Notes: generated from the sequence alone by a model not told the origin. A stretch of DNA of 64,000 bases from Microbacterium laevaniformans (GCF_016907555.1 NZ_JAFBCE010000001.1:744001-808000); one strand, 5' to 3'; numbered from the stretch's first letter, positions 23,199 through 31,807 are shown. Numbers and translations: made by a program.

Positions 23199-24017
23199 AT
23201 GACGACGAGAGTGGCCCTCGTGGGCGGCACCGGCAAGCTCGGTGCGATCATCGCCGGCGTGATCGATGAGCTCGACGACTTCGAGACGGTCGCCGTTCTC
23301 GGCTCTGCGAGCGATCTCGCCGAGATCGACGCGGCCGATCTCGTCGTCGACGCGTCGACACCCGGCGTGTCGATCGATGTGGTGCGGGCGGCGATCGAAC
23401 GCGGGAAGAACGTGCTCGTCGGCACCTCGGGCTGGTCGACCGAACGGATCGCGCTGGTGCGCCCCCTCGTCGAGGCGGCGGGTACGGGGGCGGTCTTCAT
23501 TCCCAACTTCTCCCTGGGCTCGGTCGTCGCGACGGCACTGGCGGCGGCGGCGGCACCTCTGTTCCCCTCGGTCGAGATCGTCGAGACGCATCGCGAGACG
23601 AAAGTCGACTCGCCGAGTGGCACGGCGGTGCGCACCGCCGAACTCATCGCCGACGCTCGCGTCGGGGTCGGCCCGGTCGAATCGCCGCACGTCGACCAGA
23701 GGGCGCGCGGCCAGCAGGTCGCCAGTGTTCCCATCCACTCTCTGCGACGACCCGGTGTCATCGCGAAGCAGGAGACGATCCTGTCGGGGCCGGGGGAGTC
23801 GCTGACCATCGTCCACGACACGATCGAGCCGGCGCGCGCGTACGCGCCCGGCATCCGCGTCGCCCTTGCGGCGGCGCGGGACGCGCGCGGGGTGACGATC
23901 GGCCTCGACGCGCTCATCGATCTCGGTCTCGGCGCGCCGCGCCCCGCAGCGCCGGTCATCGAGGTCGTCGACGAGGGCGCCGTTCCCGGGCAAGTCGCCC
24001 GCGCCACCGGGGCATGA
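23199..24017 (+). CDS. dapB: 4-hydroxy-tetrahydrodipicolinate reductase
   Basis: The 272-residue enzyme reduces the dapA product in the diaminopimelate/lysine pathway. It has the N-terminal dinucleotide motif VGGTGKLG (8-15), the DASTPG segment (51-56) and the active-site stretch ETHRETKVDSPSGTA (129-143). H131 and K135 match the catalytic His/Lys pair. The usual second histidine of the E-x-H-H motif is R132, and the usual D-A-P-S-G-T reads D-S-P-S-G-T. Length is slightly above the 245-270 norm. TAGGCT 6 nt upstream indicates a leaderless start. The next gene overlaps the stop by 4 bp. Confidence 0.95.
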   Translation: MTTRVALVGGTGKLGAIIAGVIDELDDFETVAVLGSASDLAEIDAADLVVDASTPGVSIDVVRAAIERGKNVLVGTSGWSTERIALVRPLVEAAGTGAVFIPNFSLGSVVATALAAAAAPLFPSVEIVETHRETKVDSPSGTAVRTAELIADARVGVGPVESPHVDQRARGQQVASVPIHSLRRPGVIAKQETILSGPGESLTIVHDTIEPARAYAPGIRVALAAARDARGVTIGLDALIDLGLGAPRPAAPVIEVVDEGAVPGQVARATGA

Positions 24018-24463
24018 AGGCCCGCGCGGGCGTCGCCGTCATGGCGGCGCTGCTCGTCCTCTACATCGTCCTCGTCGCGCAGCGCGCGTGGCTGTTGCTG
24101 ATCTCGGGGCAGATCATCGGCGTCGCCATGGGTGTGGCGCTGCTCGTCCTGCCCGTCATCGCGGGGTGGGCGCTCTGGCGGGAGCTCTCATTCGGGAGCA
24201 GCGCCGAGCGCCTCGCCAGGCGGCTGGAGGCCGAAGGCGCGCTCCCGAGCGAGGAGATGGATGTCCGTGTGAGCGGCCGTCCCGACCGTGCGCAGGCCGA
24301 TGCGGTGTTCCCGCACTACCGGCACGACGTCGAGGCGCACCCCACCGATTGGCGCGTCTGGTTCCGGCTGGGGCTGGCCTACGACGGCGCCGGTGATCGA
24401 CGCCGCGCCCGCGAAGCCATCCGACGGGCGATCACGCTCGAGAAGAACCCGCCGACGTGCTGA
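24014..24463 (+). CDS. Small membrane-anchored TPR-type protein
   Basis: The 149-residue protein has two N-terminal membrane helices (about 8-25 and 29-52) followed by a cytoplasmic domain. Its last third, DWRVWFRLGLAYDGAGDRRRAREAIRRAITLEK, is a clear tetratricopeptide repeat. It overlaps dapB by 4 bp (ATGA) and is therefore co-translated with it, a pairing I believe is common in Microbacteriaceae. The function is unknown, and a role in a membrane protein complex is a guess from the TPR. Confidence 0.8.
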   Translation: MKARAGVAVMAALLVLYIVLVAQRAWLLLISGQIIGVAMGVALLVLPVIAGWALWRELSFGSSAERLARRLEAEGALPSEEMDVRVSGRPDRAQADAVFPHYRHDVEAHPTDWRVWFRLGLAYDGAGDRRRAREAIRRAITLEKNPPTC

Positions 24464-25387
24464 TCAGGCCGGCACCGCGGCGGCCACGGCATCCTCGACC
24501 GTCGGGTGCGAGAAGACGAAGCCGGATGCCGTGAGCGCCTCGGGAACCACATTCATGTCGCACGTGAGCAGTCCCTCTGCCGCGTCACGCCCGAGGACCA
24601 GCTTCAGCGCCCACTCCGGTACGCGCAGGAGGTAAGGGCGATTCATCCGCCTCGCGAGAGCGAACCCGAGATCGTTGGCGGTCGTGCGCTCGGGTCCTGC
24701 GAGGTTGACCGGGCCGACGAGGCCGTTGTCGATGACGTGGCGGATCGCGCGGACCTCGTCGTCGAGAGAGATCAGCGGCCAGACCTGGGTTCCGCGCCCG
24801 ATCGGGCCCGACACGCCGAGCTTGGTCAGCAGCAGAAGCGGCTTGAGAACACCGTCGGCGTGCACGACCGGCGCGGTCCGCAGCAGGGACACGCGGGCAC
24901 GATCCCCGGCGCCGCGCGTCGCGGCCGTCTCCCACTCGCCGCAGAGGTCTGCGAGGAAGGAGTCTCCGCGGGGCGACGACTCCGTGAAGGTGACTCCCGC
25001 CGCCGATGGGTAGTAGCCGACCGCGGACGACGACACGAAGTGCGGGGCATCATCGCCGAGGGCGCGCACGGCTGCCGCCAATGCCTGGGTCGGCGCGATC
25101 CGCGACCACACGAGATCGTGCTTGTACCGTCGCGTCCACGGAAAGTGCCCGAGCGTTGCGCCATTGAGCCCGACGACGGCTCGCGCGCCTTCGAGTGCGG
25201 CCGCGGGCAGCGGCTGGGTGGCCGGATCCCAGGAGATCTCGTCGGGCGCGGCGCTCACGCGGCGCACGAGGCGCGTCACGGCGATGCCGTCGGCGCGCAG
25301 GCTCGCCACGAGAGCGCGGCCGATGAGACCGGAGGCTCCCGCGACGACGACGCGCCCCTCGGCGCGCGATGGGTCGTTCTCAGGCAA
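24464..25387 (-). CDS. TIGR01777-type NAD-dependent epimerase/dehydratase
   Basis: The 307-residue protein is an extended SDR of the YfcH/TIGR01777 family. It has VVVAGASGLIGRALVASL (G-x-x-G-x-x-G, about 13-30), VVGLNGATLGHFPWTRRYKHDLVWSRI, SSSAVGYYP with the catalytic Ser/Tyr region, LLRTAPVVHADGVLKPLLLLTKLGVSGPIGRG and PVNLAGPERTTANDL, all typical. It lacks the N-terminal START-like domain carried by some actinobacterial members. The biochemical role of the family is not established. The TTG start at 25387 overlaps the end of the OsmC gene by 8 bp, so translation is likely coupled. Confidence 0.88.
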   Translation of the reverse strand: MPENDPSRAEGRVVVAGASGLIGRALVASLRADGIAVTRLVRRVSAAPDEISWDPATQPLPAAALEGARAVVGLNGATLGHFPWTRRYKHDLVWSRIAPTQALAAAVRALGDDAPHFVSSSAVGYYPSAAGVTFTESSPRGDSFLADLCGEWETAATRGAGDRARVSLLRTAPVVHADGVLKPLLLLTKLGVSGPIGRGTQVWPLISLDDEVRAIRHVIDNGLVGPVNLAGPERTTANDLGFALARRMNRPYLLRVPEWALKLVLGRDAAEGLLTCDMNVVPEALTASGFVFSHPTVEDAVAAAVPA

Positions 25388-25805
25388 GCGTCGCCTCGAG
25401 CGTGATCTCGATGCCGGCCAGGGCGGCCGAGACGGGGCAGCCCGTCTTCGCCTCGCCCGCGATGCGGGCGAAGTCCTCGGCCGACAGTCCCGGGACCACC
25501 GCGTTGACGTTCAAGTGCGAGCCGGTGATGCCCGTGCCCGGGATGAAGGTGACGGATGCCGTGGTCTCGATGCTCTCCGGGGGCGTTCCGTTGCCGGCGA
25601 GCGCGTGCGAGAGGGCCATGCTGAAGCACGAGGAGTGCGCCGCGGCGAGCAGCTCCTCCGGCGTCGTGACCGATGAGGAGCCTTCGCTGCGGGCCTTCCA
25701 GTTGACGGCGAACGGACCCTGGTTCGAACTCTCCAGGGCGACCTCGCCGGATCCGTCGGTGAGGGAGCCCTTCCAGCTCGTGGACGCTTCGCTCGTGACG
25801 CTCAT
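25380..25805 (-). CDS. OsmC family peroxiredoxin-like protein
   Basis: The 141-residue protein matches the OsmC/Ohr family, thiol peroxidases that reduce organic hydroperoxides. The two redox cysteines are C60 in HSSCFSMALSHALA and C123 in TGCPVSAAL. TTPEELLAAAHSSCF is the family signature, and the GSGEV start is more OsmC-like than Ohr-like. The ATG at 25805 has CGAGGAG upstream. A -10 TAGGCT at 25855-25860 gives a leader of about 40 nt. It is the first gene of an operon with the TIGR01777 epimerase. Confidence 0.93.
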   Translation of the reverse strand: MSVTSEASTSWKGSLTDGSGEVALESSNQGPFAVNWKARSEGSSSVTTPEELLAAAHSSCFSMALSHALAGNGTPPESIETTASVTFIPGTGITGSHLNVNAVVPGLSAEDFARIAGEAKTGCPVSAALAGIEITLEATLA

Positions 25806-25854
25806 GTGTGCTCCTCGTGTCGGATGCGGGCCGCGTGGCGGCGGTGTGCATCCG

Positions 25855-25860
25855 AGCCTA
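25855..25860 (-). promoter_or_regulatory. -10 box TAGGCT of the OsmC operon
   Basis: On the minus strand TAGGCT lies 49 nt before the ATG. This transcript has a leader and a Shine-Dalgarno sequence. The rest of the 107-bp gap to the next gene shows nothing else. Confidence 0.45.
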
Positions 25861-25912
25861 GACGGGCCCGTGCCCCCACGGAACCGGTCGGGCTGGTGGC
25901 AGGAGCGGCCCC

Positions 25913-26350
25913 TCAGACGGCGGCGGGGGTGCCGGTGACGCGTCCGAGCTCCAGCTCGATCGCGCTGCGGCTGGGGGTGCCGCCGAAGCGGGTCTGGATG
26001 GCCCCGTCGCGGTCGAGGATCAACGTCGTCGGCGTCTGGAGCACGTGGAAGTGCTTCGCGATGTCGGGACGGTCGGTGAGGTCGACGTCCAGGTGCATAA
26101 CGCCGTCATGGGTGTCGGCGATCGATCCGAGCACGCGGTGCACGCCGGGGCAGCGCGCGCACATCTGCGTGCTGAACTGCAGCAGGGTGGCCCGCTCGCC
26201 GAGGGCGTCGGCTCCGAGGCGTCGCGGTTCCACGACTTCATCGGTCGAGGCGCGGCGGGGACGATTCTGCGTCCACCGCAGCAGCAGTCCGACGGCGAGG
26301 GTCACGGCGAGCAGTGCGGTCAGCACGAGCACGGCATCGACGATGTTCAC
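25913..26350 (-). CDS. Thioredoxin-fold protein with N-terminal membrane anchor
   Basis: The 145-residue protein has one membrane helix (about 5-24), a short basic linker and a thioredoxin domain. The active site is MCARCPG, a C-x-x-C within the first helix, and the cis-proline loop is [14 protein letters not shown]. The predicted orientation puts the thioredoxin domain in the cytoplasm (basic residues follow the helix), so it is more likely a cytoplasmic redox or thiol-handling protein than a secreted one. The GTG at 26350 has TATCGT 8 nt upstream. Its start lies about 100 bp from the divergent thyA. Confidence 0.82.
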   Translation of the reverse strand: MNIVDAVLVLTALLAVTLAVGLLLRWTQNRPRRASTDEVVEPRRLGADALGERATLLQFSTQMCARCPGVHRVLGSIADTHDGVMHLDVDLTDRPDIAKHFHVLQTPTTLILDRDGAIQTRFGGTPSRSAIELELGRVTGTPAAV

Positions 26351-26433
26351 GGTCTGCCACGATACCGCCTCCGGAGGTGCACCGGCTCCGATGACGGGCC
26401 GTGCGTAACAGTCCCGGCGTTGGCGGGCGAGGG

Positions 26434-26439
26434 TAGGGT
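26434..26439 (+). promoter_or_regulatory. -10 box TAGGGT of thyA-dfrA
   Basis: TAGGGT is followed by a 7-nt spacer and the GTG at 26447, with no room for a Shine-Dalgarno leader. Confidence 0.55.
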
Positions 26440-26446
26440 GGCTGGC

Positions 26447-27259
26447 GTGAGCGCGGCATCCATCCCCACCCCCTACGAAGAACTCCTCCGCGAGGTGCTC
26501 GCCGACGGCGTACACAAGGACGATCGCACCGGCACCGGCACGACGAGTGTGTTCGGACGCCAGATCCGTTTCGACCTGTCGCAGGGCTTCCCGCTCATCA
26601 CGACAAAGCGTGTGCACATGAAGTCGATCGCCTATGAACTGCTCTGGTTCCTGCGAGGTGAGTCGAACGTCTCGTGGCTCCAGCAGCACGGTGTGACCAT
26701 CTGGGACGAATGGGCGGATGCCGACGGCGAGCTCGGGCCGGTCTACGGAGTGCAGTGGCGCTCGTGGCCGACGCCGTCCGGCGAGCAGATCGACCAGATC
26801 TCACAGGTCATCGACCAGATCCACGCCAACCCCGACTCGCGCCGGCTCATCGTGTCGGCGTGGAACCCGGCCGACATCCCGCAGATGGCACTCGCTCCCT
26901 GCCACGCGTTGTTCCAGTTCTACGTCGCGGACGGCAAGCTGTCGTGCCAGCTGTATCAGCGCAGCGCCGACATGTTTCTCGGTGTGCCGTTCAACATCGC
27001 GTCCTACGCGCTGCTGACGATGATGATCGCCCAGCAGACGGGGCTCGAGCCCGGCGATTTCGTGTGGACCGGCGGTGATTGCCACGTCTACGACAACCAC
27101 CTCGAGCAGGTCCGCGAGCAGCTCACGCGGGAGCCGTATCCGTATCCCCGCCTCTCGTTCGCACGGACGCCCGAGTCGATCTTCGACTACACGTACGAGG
27201 ACATCGTCGTGGAGGGCTATCAGCACCACCCCACGATCCGGGCCGCGGTCGCGGTATGA
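26447..27259 (+). CDS. thyA: Thymidylate synthase
   Basis: The 270-residue enzyme methylates dUMP to dTMP with methylene-tetrahydrofolate. C152 in [12 protein letters not shown] is the catalytic nucleophile. R27 in [13 protein letters not shown] and the [18 protein letters not shown] segment bind phosphate and nucleotide. [20 protein letters not shown] and [12 protein letters not shown] complete the family pattern. The size equals the short E. coli type (264). dfrA begins in the stop codon (ATGA overlap), so the dihydrofolate produced is recycled by the next gene product. Confidence 0.97.
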   Translation: MSAASIPTPYEELLREVLADGVHKDDRTGTGTTSVFGRQIRFDLSQGFPLITTKRVHMKSIAYELLWFLRGESNVSWLQQHGVTIWDEWADADGELGPVYGVQWRSWPTPSGEQIDQISQVIDQIHANPDSRRLIVSAWNPADIPQMALAPCHALFQFYVADGKLSCQLYQRSADMFLGVPFNIASYALLTMMIAQQTGLEPGDFVWTGGDCHVYDNHLEQVREQLTREPYPYPRLSFARTPESIFDYTYEDIVVEGYQHHPTIRAAVAV

Positions 27260-27753
27260 CCCGGCTCGGCCTGATCTGGGCCGAGGCGCGCGGCGGCGTC
27301 ATCGGTAAGGACGGCGCAATGCCGTGGCATGTGCCGGAAGACCTCGCGCACTTCCGCGCCGCGACGATGGGGGATCCGGTCATCATGGGGCGCCGGACGT
27401 GGGAGTCCTTCCCGCCCCGCTTCCGGCCCCTTCCGGGTCGCCGGAACATCGTCGTCACGCGCAACGACTCCTGGCAGGACGACGGCGCCGAGCGGGCCGT
27501 CTCGCTCGATCAGGCGCTGGAGCTCGTGCACGGGGAAGAATCGGCCTGGGTCATCGGGGGAGCGGGGCTGTTCGCCGAGGCGATCGCGCGCGCCGACGTG
27601 CTCGAGGTCACCGAGCTCGATCTCGAGGTCGACGGTGACACGTTCGCCCCCGAGCGGCACGGCTGGAGCGTGGCGCGGGTGGACCCGAAGGACGGATGGT
27701 CGGTCTCGCGCACAGGCATCCCCTACCGGTTCCTGACGCTGATCCGTCCCTGA
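27256..27753 (+). CDS. dfrA: Dihydrofolate reductase
   Basis: The 165-residue enzyme reduces dihydrofolate to tetrahydrofolate with NADPH. It has [29 protein letters not shown] with W24 and the catalytic acid D29, [15 protein letters not shown] (NADPH contacts), [11 protein letters not shown] and the glycine-rich [13 protein letters not shown]. All are canonical. It overlaps thyA by 4 bp and is co-expressed with it. An in-frame extension upstream to 27079 lies inside thyA and is not used. The next 750 bp hold a decayed gene. Confidence 0.97.
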   Translation: MTRLGLIWAEARGGVIGKDGAMPWHVPEDLAHFRAATMGDPVIMGRRTWESFPPRFRPLPGRRNIVVTRNDSWQDDGAERAVSLDQALELVHGEESAWVIGGAGLFAEAIARADVLEVTELDLEVDGDTFAPERHGWSVARVDPKDGWSVSRTGIPYRFLTLIRP

Positions 27754-27785
27754 GCGGTTCGCACGGCGAGCAGCAGCGACCAGCA

Positions 27786-28418
27786 GTGACCGCGCCGCAC
27801 TCCGGGACATCGCCGAGCGCCTGGGCGCCGACTACCGTGTTCAGGTCGAGGTGCTGGCGGCGGACCTCGTCGCCGATGACGGTCTGGCCGCGGTCGTCGC
27901 CCGCGTCGCCGACCGCGATCGGCCGATCGGCATCCTGGTCAACAACGCCGGATTCGGACTCGATCTCGACTTCGCGGCGGGCGACATCACCGACGAGCAG
28001 CGTCATCTCGATCTGCACGTGCGCGCGACGATGCACCTGACGCACGCCGCGCTGGGCGCCATGCTCGAGCGGGGACACGGGCGCATCGTCAACGTCGCCT
28101 CGGTCGCGGGATTCATGCCTCGCGGAACGTACGGCGCGGTCAAGGCGTGGGTGATCTCCTTCAGCCGGTGGGCCAACGTGGTCTACGCGCCGCGCGGCGT
28201 CAGCGTGACGGCGCTCTGCCCCGGCTTCACGCACACGAACTTCCACGAGCGACTGGGACTGCCGCAGGGGCGGGAAGGCATCCCGTCGGTGATGTGGCTC
28301 GACGCCGCGGACGTCGTCCGCGAAGGGCTGCGCCTCGGTGCGCTACAAGCTGCTCGTGGCGGCGATGCGTCTGCTGCCGAGCCCCCTGGCCGCCCGTCTG
28401 GCCCGCACCGGACGGTGA
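27786..28418 (+). pseudogene. Short-chain dehydrogenase remnant (5' truncated, frameshifted)
   Basis: From about 27789 the reading frame gives DRAALRDIAERLGADYRVQVEVLAADL and then a good SDR core: ILVNNAGFG (the NNAG motif), RGHGRIVNVASVAGFM with the active-site Ser, YGAVKAW in the Tyr-x-x-x-Lys position, and VTALCPGFTHTNF. The whole N-terminal Gly-rich NAD-binding segment is missing, with no start codon in its place. Near 28330-28345 the homology jumps frame: the expected C-terminus (SVRYKLLVAAMRLLPSPLAAR) continues in another frame to a stop at 28416-28418. Both lesions argue for a dead gene. A shorter open frame from GTG 27851 is still intact but lacks the cofactor site. Confidence 0.8.
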
Positions 28419-28440
28419 CGGCCCGCACCGGACGGTGACG
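28401..28440. repeat. Perfect 20-bp tandem duplication
   Basis: The unit GCCCGCACCGGACGGTGACG occurs twice head to tail (28401-28420 and 28421-28440) at the end of the SDR remnant, the first copy including its stop codon. Confidence 0.95.
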
Positions 28441-28491
28441 GACGGGGATGACGCGCCCGTGGTCTGCTCCGACGGGGTCGCCGCGAGCCGG

Positions 28492-28497
28492 TAGCCT
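28492..28497 (+). promoter_or_regulatory. -10 box TAGCCT of dapA
   Basis: TAGCCT is followed by GGAGGC and then the ATG (6-nt spacing). The GGAGG is too close to the ATG to act as a standard Shine-Dalgarno sequence. Confidence 0.5.
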
Positions 28498-28503
28498 GGA
28501 GGC

Positions 28504-29481
28504 ATGACGCACTCGGGCAATCCCTTCGGACAGGTCCTCGTCGCGCTCGTCACTCCGATGACGGCCGACGGTGAAGTCGACTGGCCCGCCGTCGAGAAGC
28601 ACATCGACGACGTCATCACCGCCGGAGCCGACGGCATCGTCGTCACCGGCACCACCGGCGAGACGAGCACCCTCACCGATCCCGAGAAGCTGAAGCTCGT
28701 CGAGGTCGGAAAGTCCGTCTCCGCCGGCCGGGCGAAGATCATCACCGGCGGCGGCTCGAACGAGACCGCCCACGCGATCGAGCTCTACAAGGCCAGCGAG
28801 AAGGCCGGCGCCGACGGCATCATGATCGTCACGCCGTACTACAACAAGCCGACGCAGGCCGGCATCCTGACGCACTTCCGTCTGGTCGCCGACGCCACCG
28901 ACCTTCCCGTCATCCTCTACGACATCCCCGGTCGCACCGGCGTGCCGATCAAGTACGAGACGATCCTGCGGCTCGCCAACCACCCGAACATCCTCGCGGT
29001 CAAGGACGCGAAGGGTGACTTCAGCGAGGTCAGCCGGGTGCTCAACCAGACCGACCTGATGTACTTCTCCGGTGACGATGCGAACGTCCTGCCGCACCTG
29101 TCGATCGGCGCGTCGGGCCTGATCGGCGTGACGGCGAACATCACGGCGACGCCCTACCGCGTCATCGTGGATGCCGTGAACCGCGGCGACCTGGCCACCG
29201 CCACCGCCGCGCACCAGCAGCTCGAACCGCTCGTCCGCGCCGTCATGACCCATGTGCCCGGCACGGTGAGCGCGAAGTACATACTGCACGGCCTGGGCCG
29301 CATCTCCAGCCCGCGCGTGCGTCTGCCGCTCGTCGGCCCCGAAGAGTGGGAGGCCGCCCTCATCGAGGACGAGCTCGCACTCGTCAAGGGCGTCGACGGG
29401 GCCGACTTCTCCAACTTCCGACCCGACCGCAACGCCGCCGCCGGCGGCGCGCTCCCCAAGGTCCACGGCACCACCCGCTGA
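28504..29481 (+). CDS. dapA: 4-hydroxy-tetrahydrodipicolinate synthase
   Basis: The 325-residue TIM-barrel enzyme condenses pyruvate with aspartate semialdehyde, the first step unique to lysine/DAP synthesis. The Schiff-base lysine is K167 in ILAVKDAKGD, Y139 in ILYDIPGRTG is the catalytic tyrosine, and TGTTGE (48-53) is the carboxylate-binding motif. PYYNKPTQ (111-118) is also conserved. It is followed after 47 nt by rnj. The same dapA-RNase J order is found in mycobacteria. dapB and dapF are also in this window but in separate units. Confidence 0.97.
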   Translation: MTHSGNPFGQVLVALVTPMTADGEVDWPAVEKHIDDVITAGADGIVVTGTTGETSTLTDPEKLKLVEVGKSVSAGRAKIITGGGSNETAHAIELYKASEKAGADGIMIVTPYYNKPTQAGILTHFRLVADATDLPVILYDIPGRTGVPIKYETILRLANHPNILAVKDAKGDFSEVSRVLNQTDLMYFSGDDANVLPHLSIGASGLIGVTANITATPYRVIVDAVNRGDLATATAAHQQLEPLVRAVMTHVPGTVSAKYILHGLGRISSPRVRLPLVGPEEWEAALIEDELALVKGVDGADFSNFRPDRNAAAGGALPKVHGTTR

Positions 29482-29496
29482 GCGACCGCGATACCG

Positions 29497-29516
29497 GTGG
29501 ATGCCGCGGCATCCAC
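29497..29516. terminator. 20-bp palindrome between dapA and rnj
   Basis: GTGGATGCCGCGGCATCCAC is a perfect palindrome identical to the core of the FKBP terminator at 693-712. It lies 15 nt after dapA and 12 nt before rnj, with no T-tract, so it may attenuate transcription or serve another role. GAAAGGCAG beyond it would provide the rnj ribosome binding site. Confidence 0.5.
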
Positions 29517-29528
29517 GAAAGGCAGACG

Positions 29529-31205
29529 ATGCCCACGACGTTCTCCGAGCCCCCCGCGCTCGCCCCGCAGACCCTTCGCGTCATCCCGCTCGGCGGGCTG
29601 GGCGAGATCGGTCGCAACATGACGGTCTTCGAATACGAGGGCAAGCTCCTCGTCGTCGACTGCGGTGTGCTCTTCCCCGAGGAGCACCAGCCCGGTGTCG
29701 ACCTCATCCTCCCCGACTTCGAGCCGATCAAGGACCGGCTCGACGACGTCGTGGGCGTCGTGCTCACGCACGGCCACGAGGACCACATCGGCGCGGTGCC
29801 CTACCTGCTGCGGTTGAAGAGCGACATTCCCCTCATCGGTTCCAAGCTCACCCTCGCGCTCGTCGAAGCGAAGCTCAAGGAACACCGCATCAAGGCCTAC
29901 ACGCTGACCGTGCAGGAAGGGCAGGAAGAGCAGGTCGGTCCGTTCGACCTCGAGTTCGTCGCCGTCAACCACTCGATCCCCGACGCACTCGCTGTCGCGA
30001 TCCACACCGACGCCGGTACGGTGCTGGCCACCGGCGACTTCAAGATGGATCAGCTGCCCCTGGACGGCCGCCTCACGGACCTCCGCGCGTTCGCGAGCCT
30101 CGGCGAGGACGGCGTGGACCTCTTCCTCGTCGACTCCACGAACGCCGACGTGCCCGGCTTCACCCCCCTCGAGCGGGACATCGGTCCGGTGCTCGACCAG
30201 GTGATCGCCAAGGCTCCCCGGCGCGTCATCGTGGCGAGCTTCTCCAGCCACGTCCACCGCGTGCAGCAGGTCATCGACGCGGCCGCGGCGAACGGGCGTC
30301 GTCTCGCGTTCCTCGGGCGCTCGATGGTGCGCAACATGACGATCGCCGAGGATCTCGGCTATCTGCGCGTTCCCGACGGCGTGCTGATCGACTACAAGAA
30401 GGCGCAGGATCTTCCCGACGACAAGATCGTCTACATGTCGACCGGGTCGCAGGGCGAGCCGATGGCCGTGCTCAGCCGCATGGCGAACCTGGACCACGCG
30501 ATCGAGCCCGGGCCGGGTGACACGGTCATCCTCGCCTCGAGCCTGATCCCGGGCAACGAGAACGCGGTCTACCGCGTGATCGACGGCCTCACCAAGCTGG
30601 GAGCCAACGTGGTGCACAAGGGCAACGCCAAGGTGCACGTGTCGGGTCACGCGGCGGCGGGCGAGCTGCTGTACTGCTACAACATCCTCCAGCCGCGCAA
30701 CGTCATGCCGGTGCACGGCGAGTACCGTCACCTCATCGCGAACGCGAAGCTCGCGCAGGACACCGGCATCCCCGCGGGGAACACGATCATCGCCGAGAAC
30801 GGCACCGTCGTCGACCTCAAGGACGGCGTCGCCCGCGTCGTCGGCCAGCTCGATCTCGGCTTCGTCTACGTCGACGGATCGACCGTGGGTGAGATCACCG
30901 ACGCCGACCTCAAGGATCGCCGGATCCTCGGCGAGGAGGGCTTCATCTCGGTGATCGTCGTCGTCGATGCCGCGACGGGGCGGATCATCACCGGCCCCGA
31001 GATCCACGCGCGTGGTTTCGCGGAGGACGACAAGGTGTTCGACGACGTCAAGCCCAAGATCGCCGCGGCCCTCACTGAGGCGGCTCAATCGGGCGTCCGC
31101 GACACCCACGCGCTGTCGCAGGTCGTGCGCCGCACGATCGGTCGGTGGGTGAACCAGCGGCTGCGTCGTCGCCCGATGATCGTCCCCCTCGTCATCGAAG
31201 CCTGA
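29529..31205 (+). CDS. rnj: Ribonuclease J
   Basis: The 558-residue protein is a metallo-beta-lactamase/beta-CASP nuclease with endonuclease and 5'-3' exonuclease activity in RNA processing. The metal site is THGHEDHIGAVPYLL (H81, H83, D85, H86), with further ligands in NHSIPDALAVAIHTD and ATGDFKMDQ. The beta-CASP part has SFSSHVHRVQQVIDAA, YMSTGSQGEPMAVLSRMA and VHVSGHAAAGELL, followed by the RNase J C-terminal dimerisation domain ending RRRPMIVPLVIEA. Length fits the actinobacterial family. Together with pnp it supplies two main mRNA turnover enzymes in this window. Confidence 0.96.
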   Translation: MPTTFSEPPALAPQTLRVIPLGGLGEIGRNMTVFEYEGKLLVVDCGVLFPEEHQPGVDLILPDFEPIKDRLDDVVGVVLTHGHEDHIGAVPYLLRLKSDIPLIGSKLTLALVEAKLKEHRIKAYTLTVQEGQEEQVGPFDLEFVAVNHSIPDALAVAIHTDAGTVLATGDFKMDQLPLDGRLTDLRAFASLGEDGVDLFLVDSTNADVPGFTPLERDIGPVLDQVIAKAPRRVIVASFSSHVHRVQQVIDAAAANGRRLAFLGRSMVRNMTIAEDLGYLRVPDGVLIDYKKAQDLPDDKIVYMSTGSQGEPMAVLSRMANLDHAIEPGPGDTVILASSLIPGNENAVYRVIDGLTKLGANVVHKGNAKVHVSGHAAAGELLYCYNILQPRNVMPVHGEYRHLIANAKLAQDTGIPAGNTIIAENGTVVDLKDGVARVVGQLDLGFVYVDGSTVGEITDADLKDRRILGEEGFISVIVVVDAATGRIITGPEIHARGFAEDDKVFDDVKPKIAAALTEAAQSGVRDTHALSQVVRRTIGRWVNQRLRRRPMIVPLVIEA

Positions 31206-31223
31206 GCGGTCGCGGCGCAGCGC

Positions 31224-31229
31224 TACGAT
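31224..31229 (+). promoter_or_regulatory. -10 box TACGAT of the GNAT gene at 31237
   Basis: TACGAT is followed by a 7-nt spacer and the ATG at 31237. Confidence 0.5.
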
Positions 31230-31236
31230 CGGCTCC

Positions 31237-31731
31237 ATGCCCGTCAGCTTTCGTGTGCGCCCCGCGACACAGGCCGATGGGGCGTTCCTGGGCGACATGG
31301 TCGTCGAAGCGGCGAACTGGCGGCAGGGGGGCGCGCGCCTGCGGCACGAGGTGCTGACGCATCCTGACCACAACCGCTACATCTCGGGGTGGATGCGTCC
31401 CGGCGACGCCGGCTTCGTCGCGATCGACGCGCAGGACAGCCCGGTCGGCGCGGCGTGGTATCGGATGCTGCCGCGCAGCGACCCCGGCTTCGGGTACATC
31501 GGCACGGGCGTGCCGGAGCTCATCATCGGTGTGAGGCCGCTCTGGCGCGCGCACGGCGTCGGACGCGCCCTGCTCCAGCGACTGTGCGAGCATGCGCGGG
31601 CCGAGGGCTACGGCCGCATCAGTCTGTCGGTGGAACGGGGCAACTACGCCCAGACGCTCTATCGCAGCGAGGGCTTCGCGCTCACCCAGGCCGGTCACGG
31701 TCGCGACACCATGGTCAAGCGATTGCGCTGA
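31237..31731 (+). CDS. GNAT family N-acetyltransferase
   Basis: The 164-residue protein has a GNAT fold. It begins [24 protein letters not shown], and the acetyl-CoA motif is [30 protein letters not shown] (about 96-125). The last part, [36 protein letters not shown], carries the N-x-x-A-x-x-L-Y-x-x-x-G-F pattern of many small-molecule and peptide acetyltransferases. The acceptor is not identifiable. It sits between rnj and ftsK, transcribed in the same direction but with its own probable leaderless promoter. Confidence 0.9.
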   Translation: MPVSFRVRPATQADGAFLGDMVVEAANWRQGGARLRHEVLTHPDHNRYISGWMRPGDAGFVAIDAQDSPVGAAWYRMLPRSDPGFGYIGTGVPELIIGVRPLWRAHGVGRALLQRLCEHARAEGYGRISLSVERGNYAQTLYRSEGFALTQAGHGRDTMVKRLR

Positions 31732-31801
31732 CGCGGCGGCGCCGCGGATGCCGGGCACGTCTCGGGCCGCGTCAATCCGCGGATCCGGGCGTCCCTGCGC
31801 C

Positions 31802-31807
31802 TACCGT
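31802..31807 (+). promoter_or_regulatory. -10 box TACCGT of ftsK
   Basis: TACCGT is followed by GGAGTA (6 nt) and the ATG at 31814. Confidence 0.55.

Noticed and set aside
27851..28438. Functional SDR gene starting at GTG 27851
   Set aside because: The frame lacks the nucleotide-binding Gly motif entirely and its C-terminus does not match the family, whose end continues in another frame. A remnant is the better reading.
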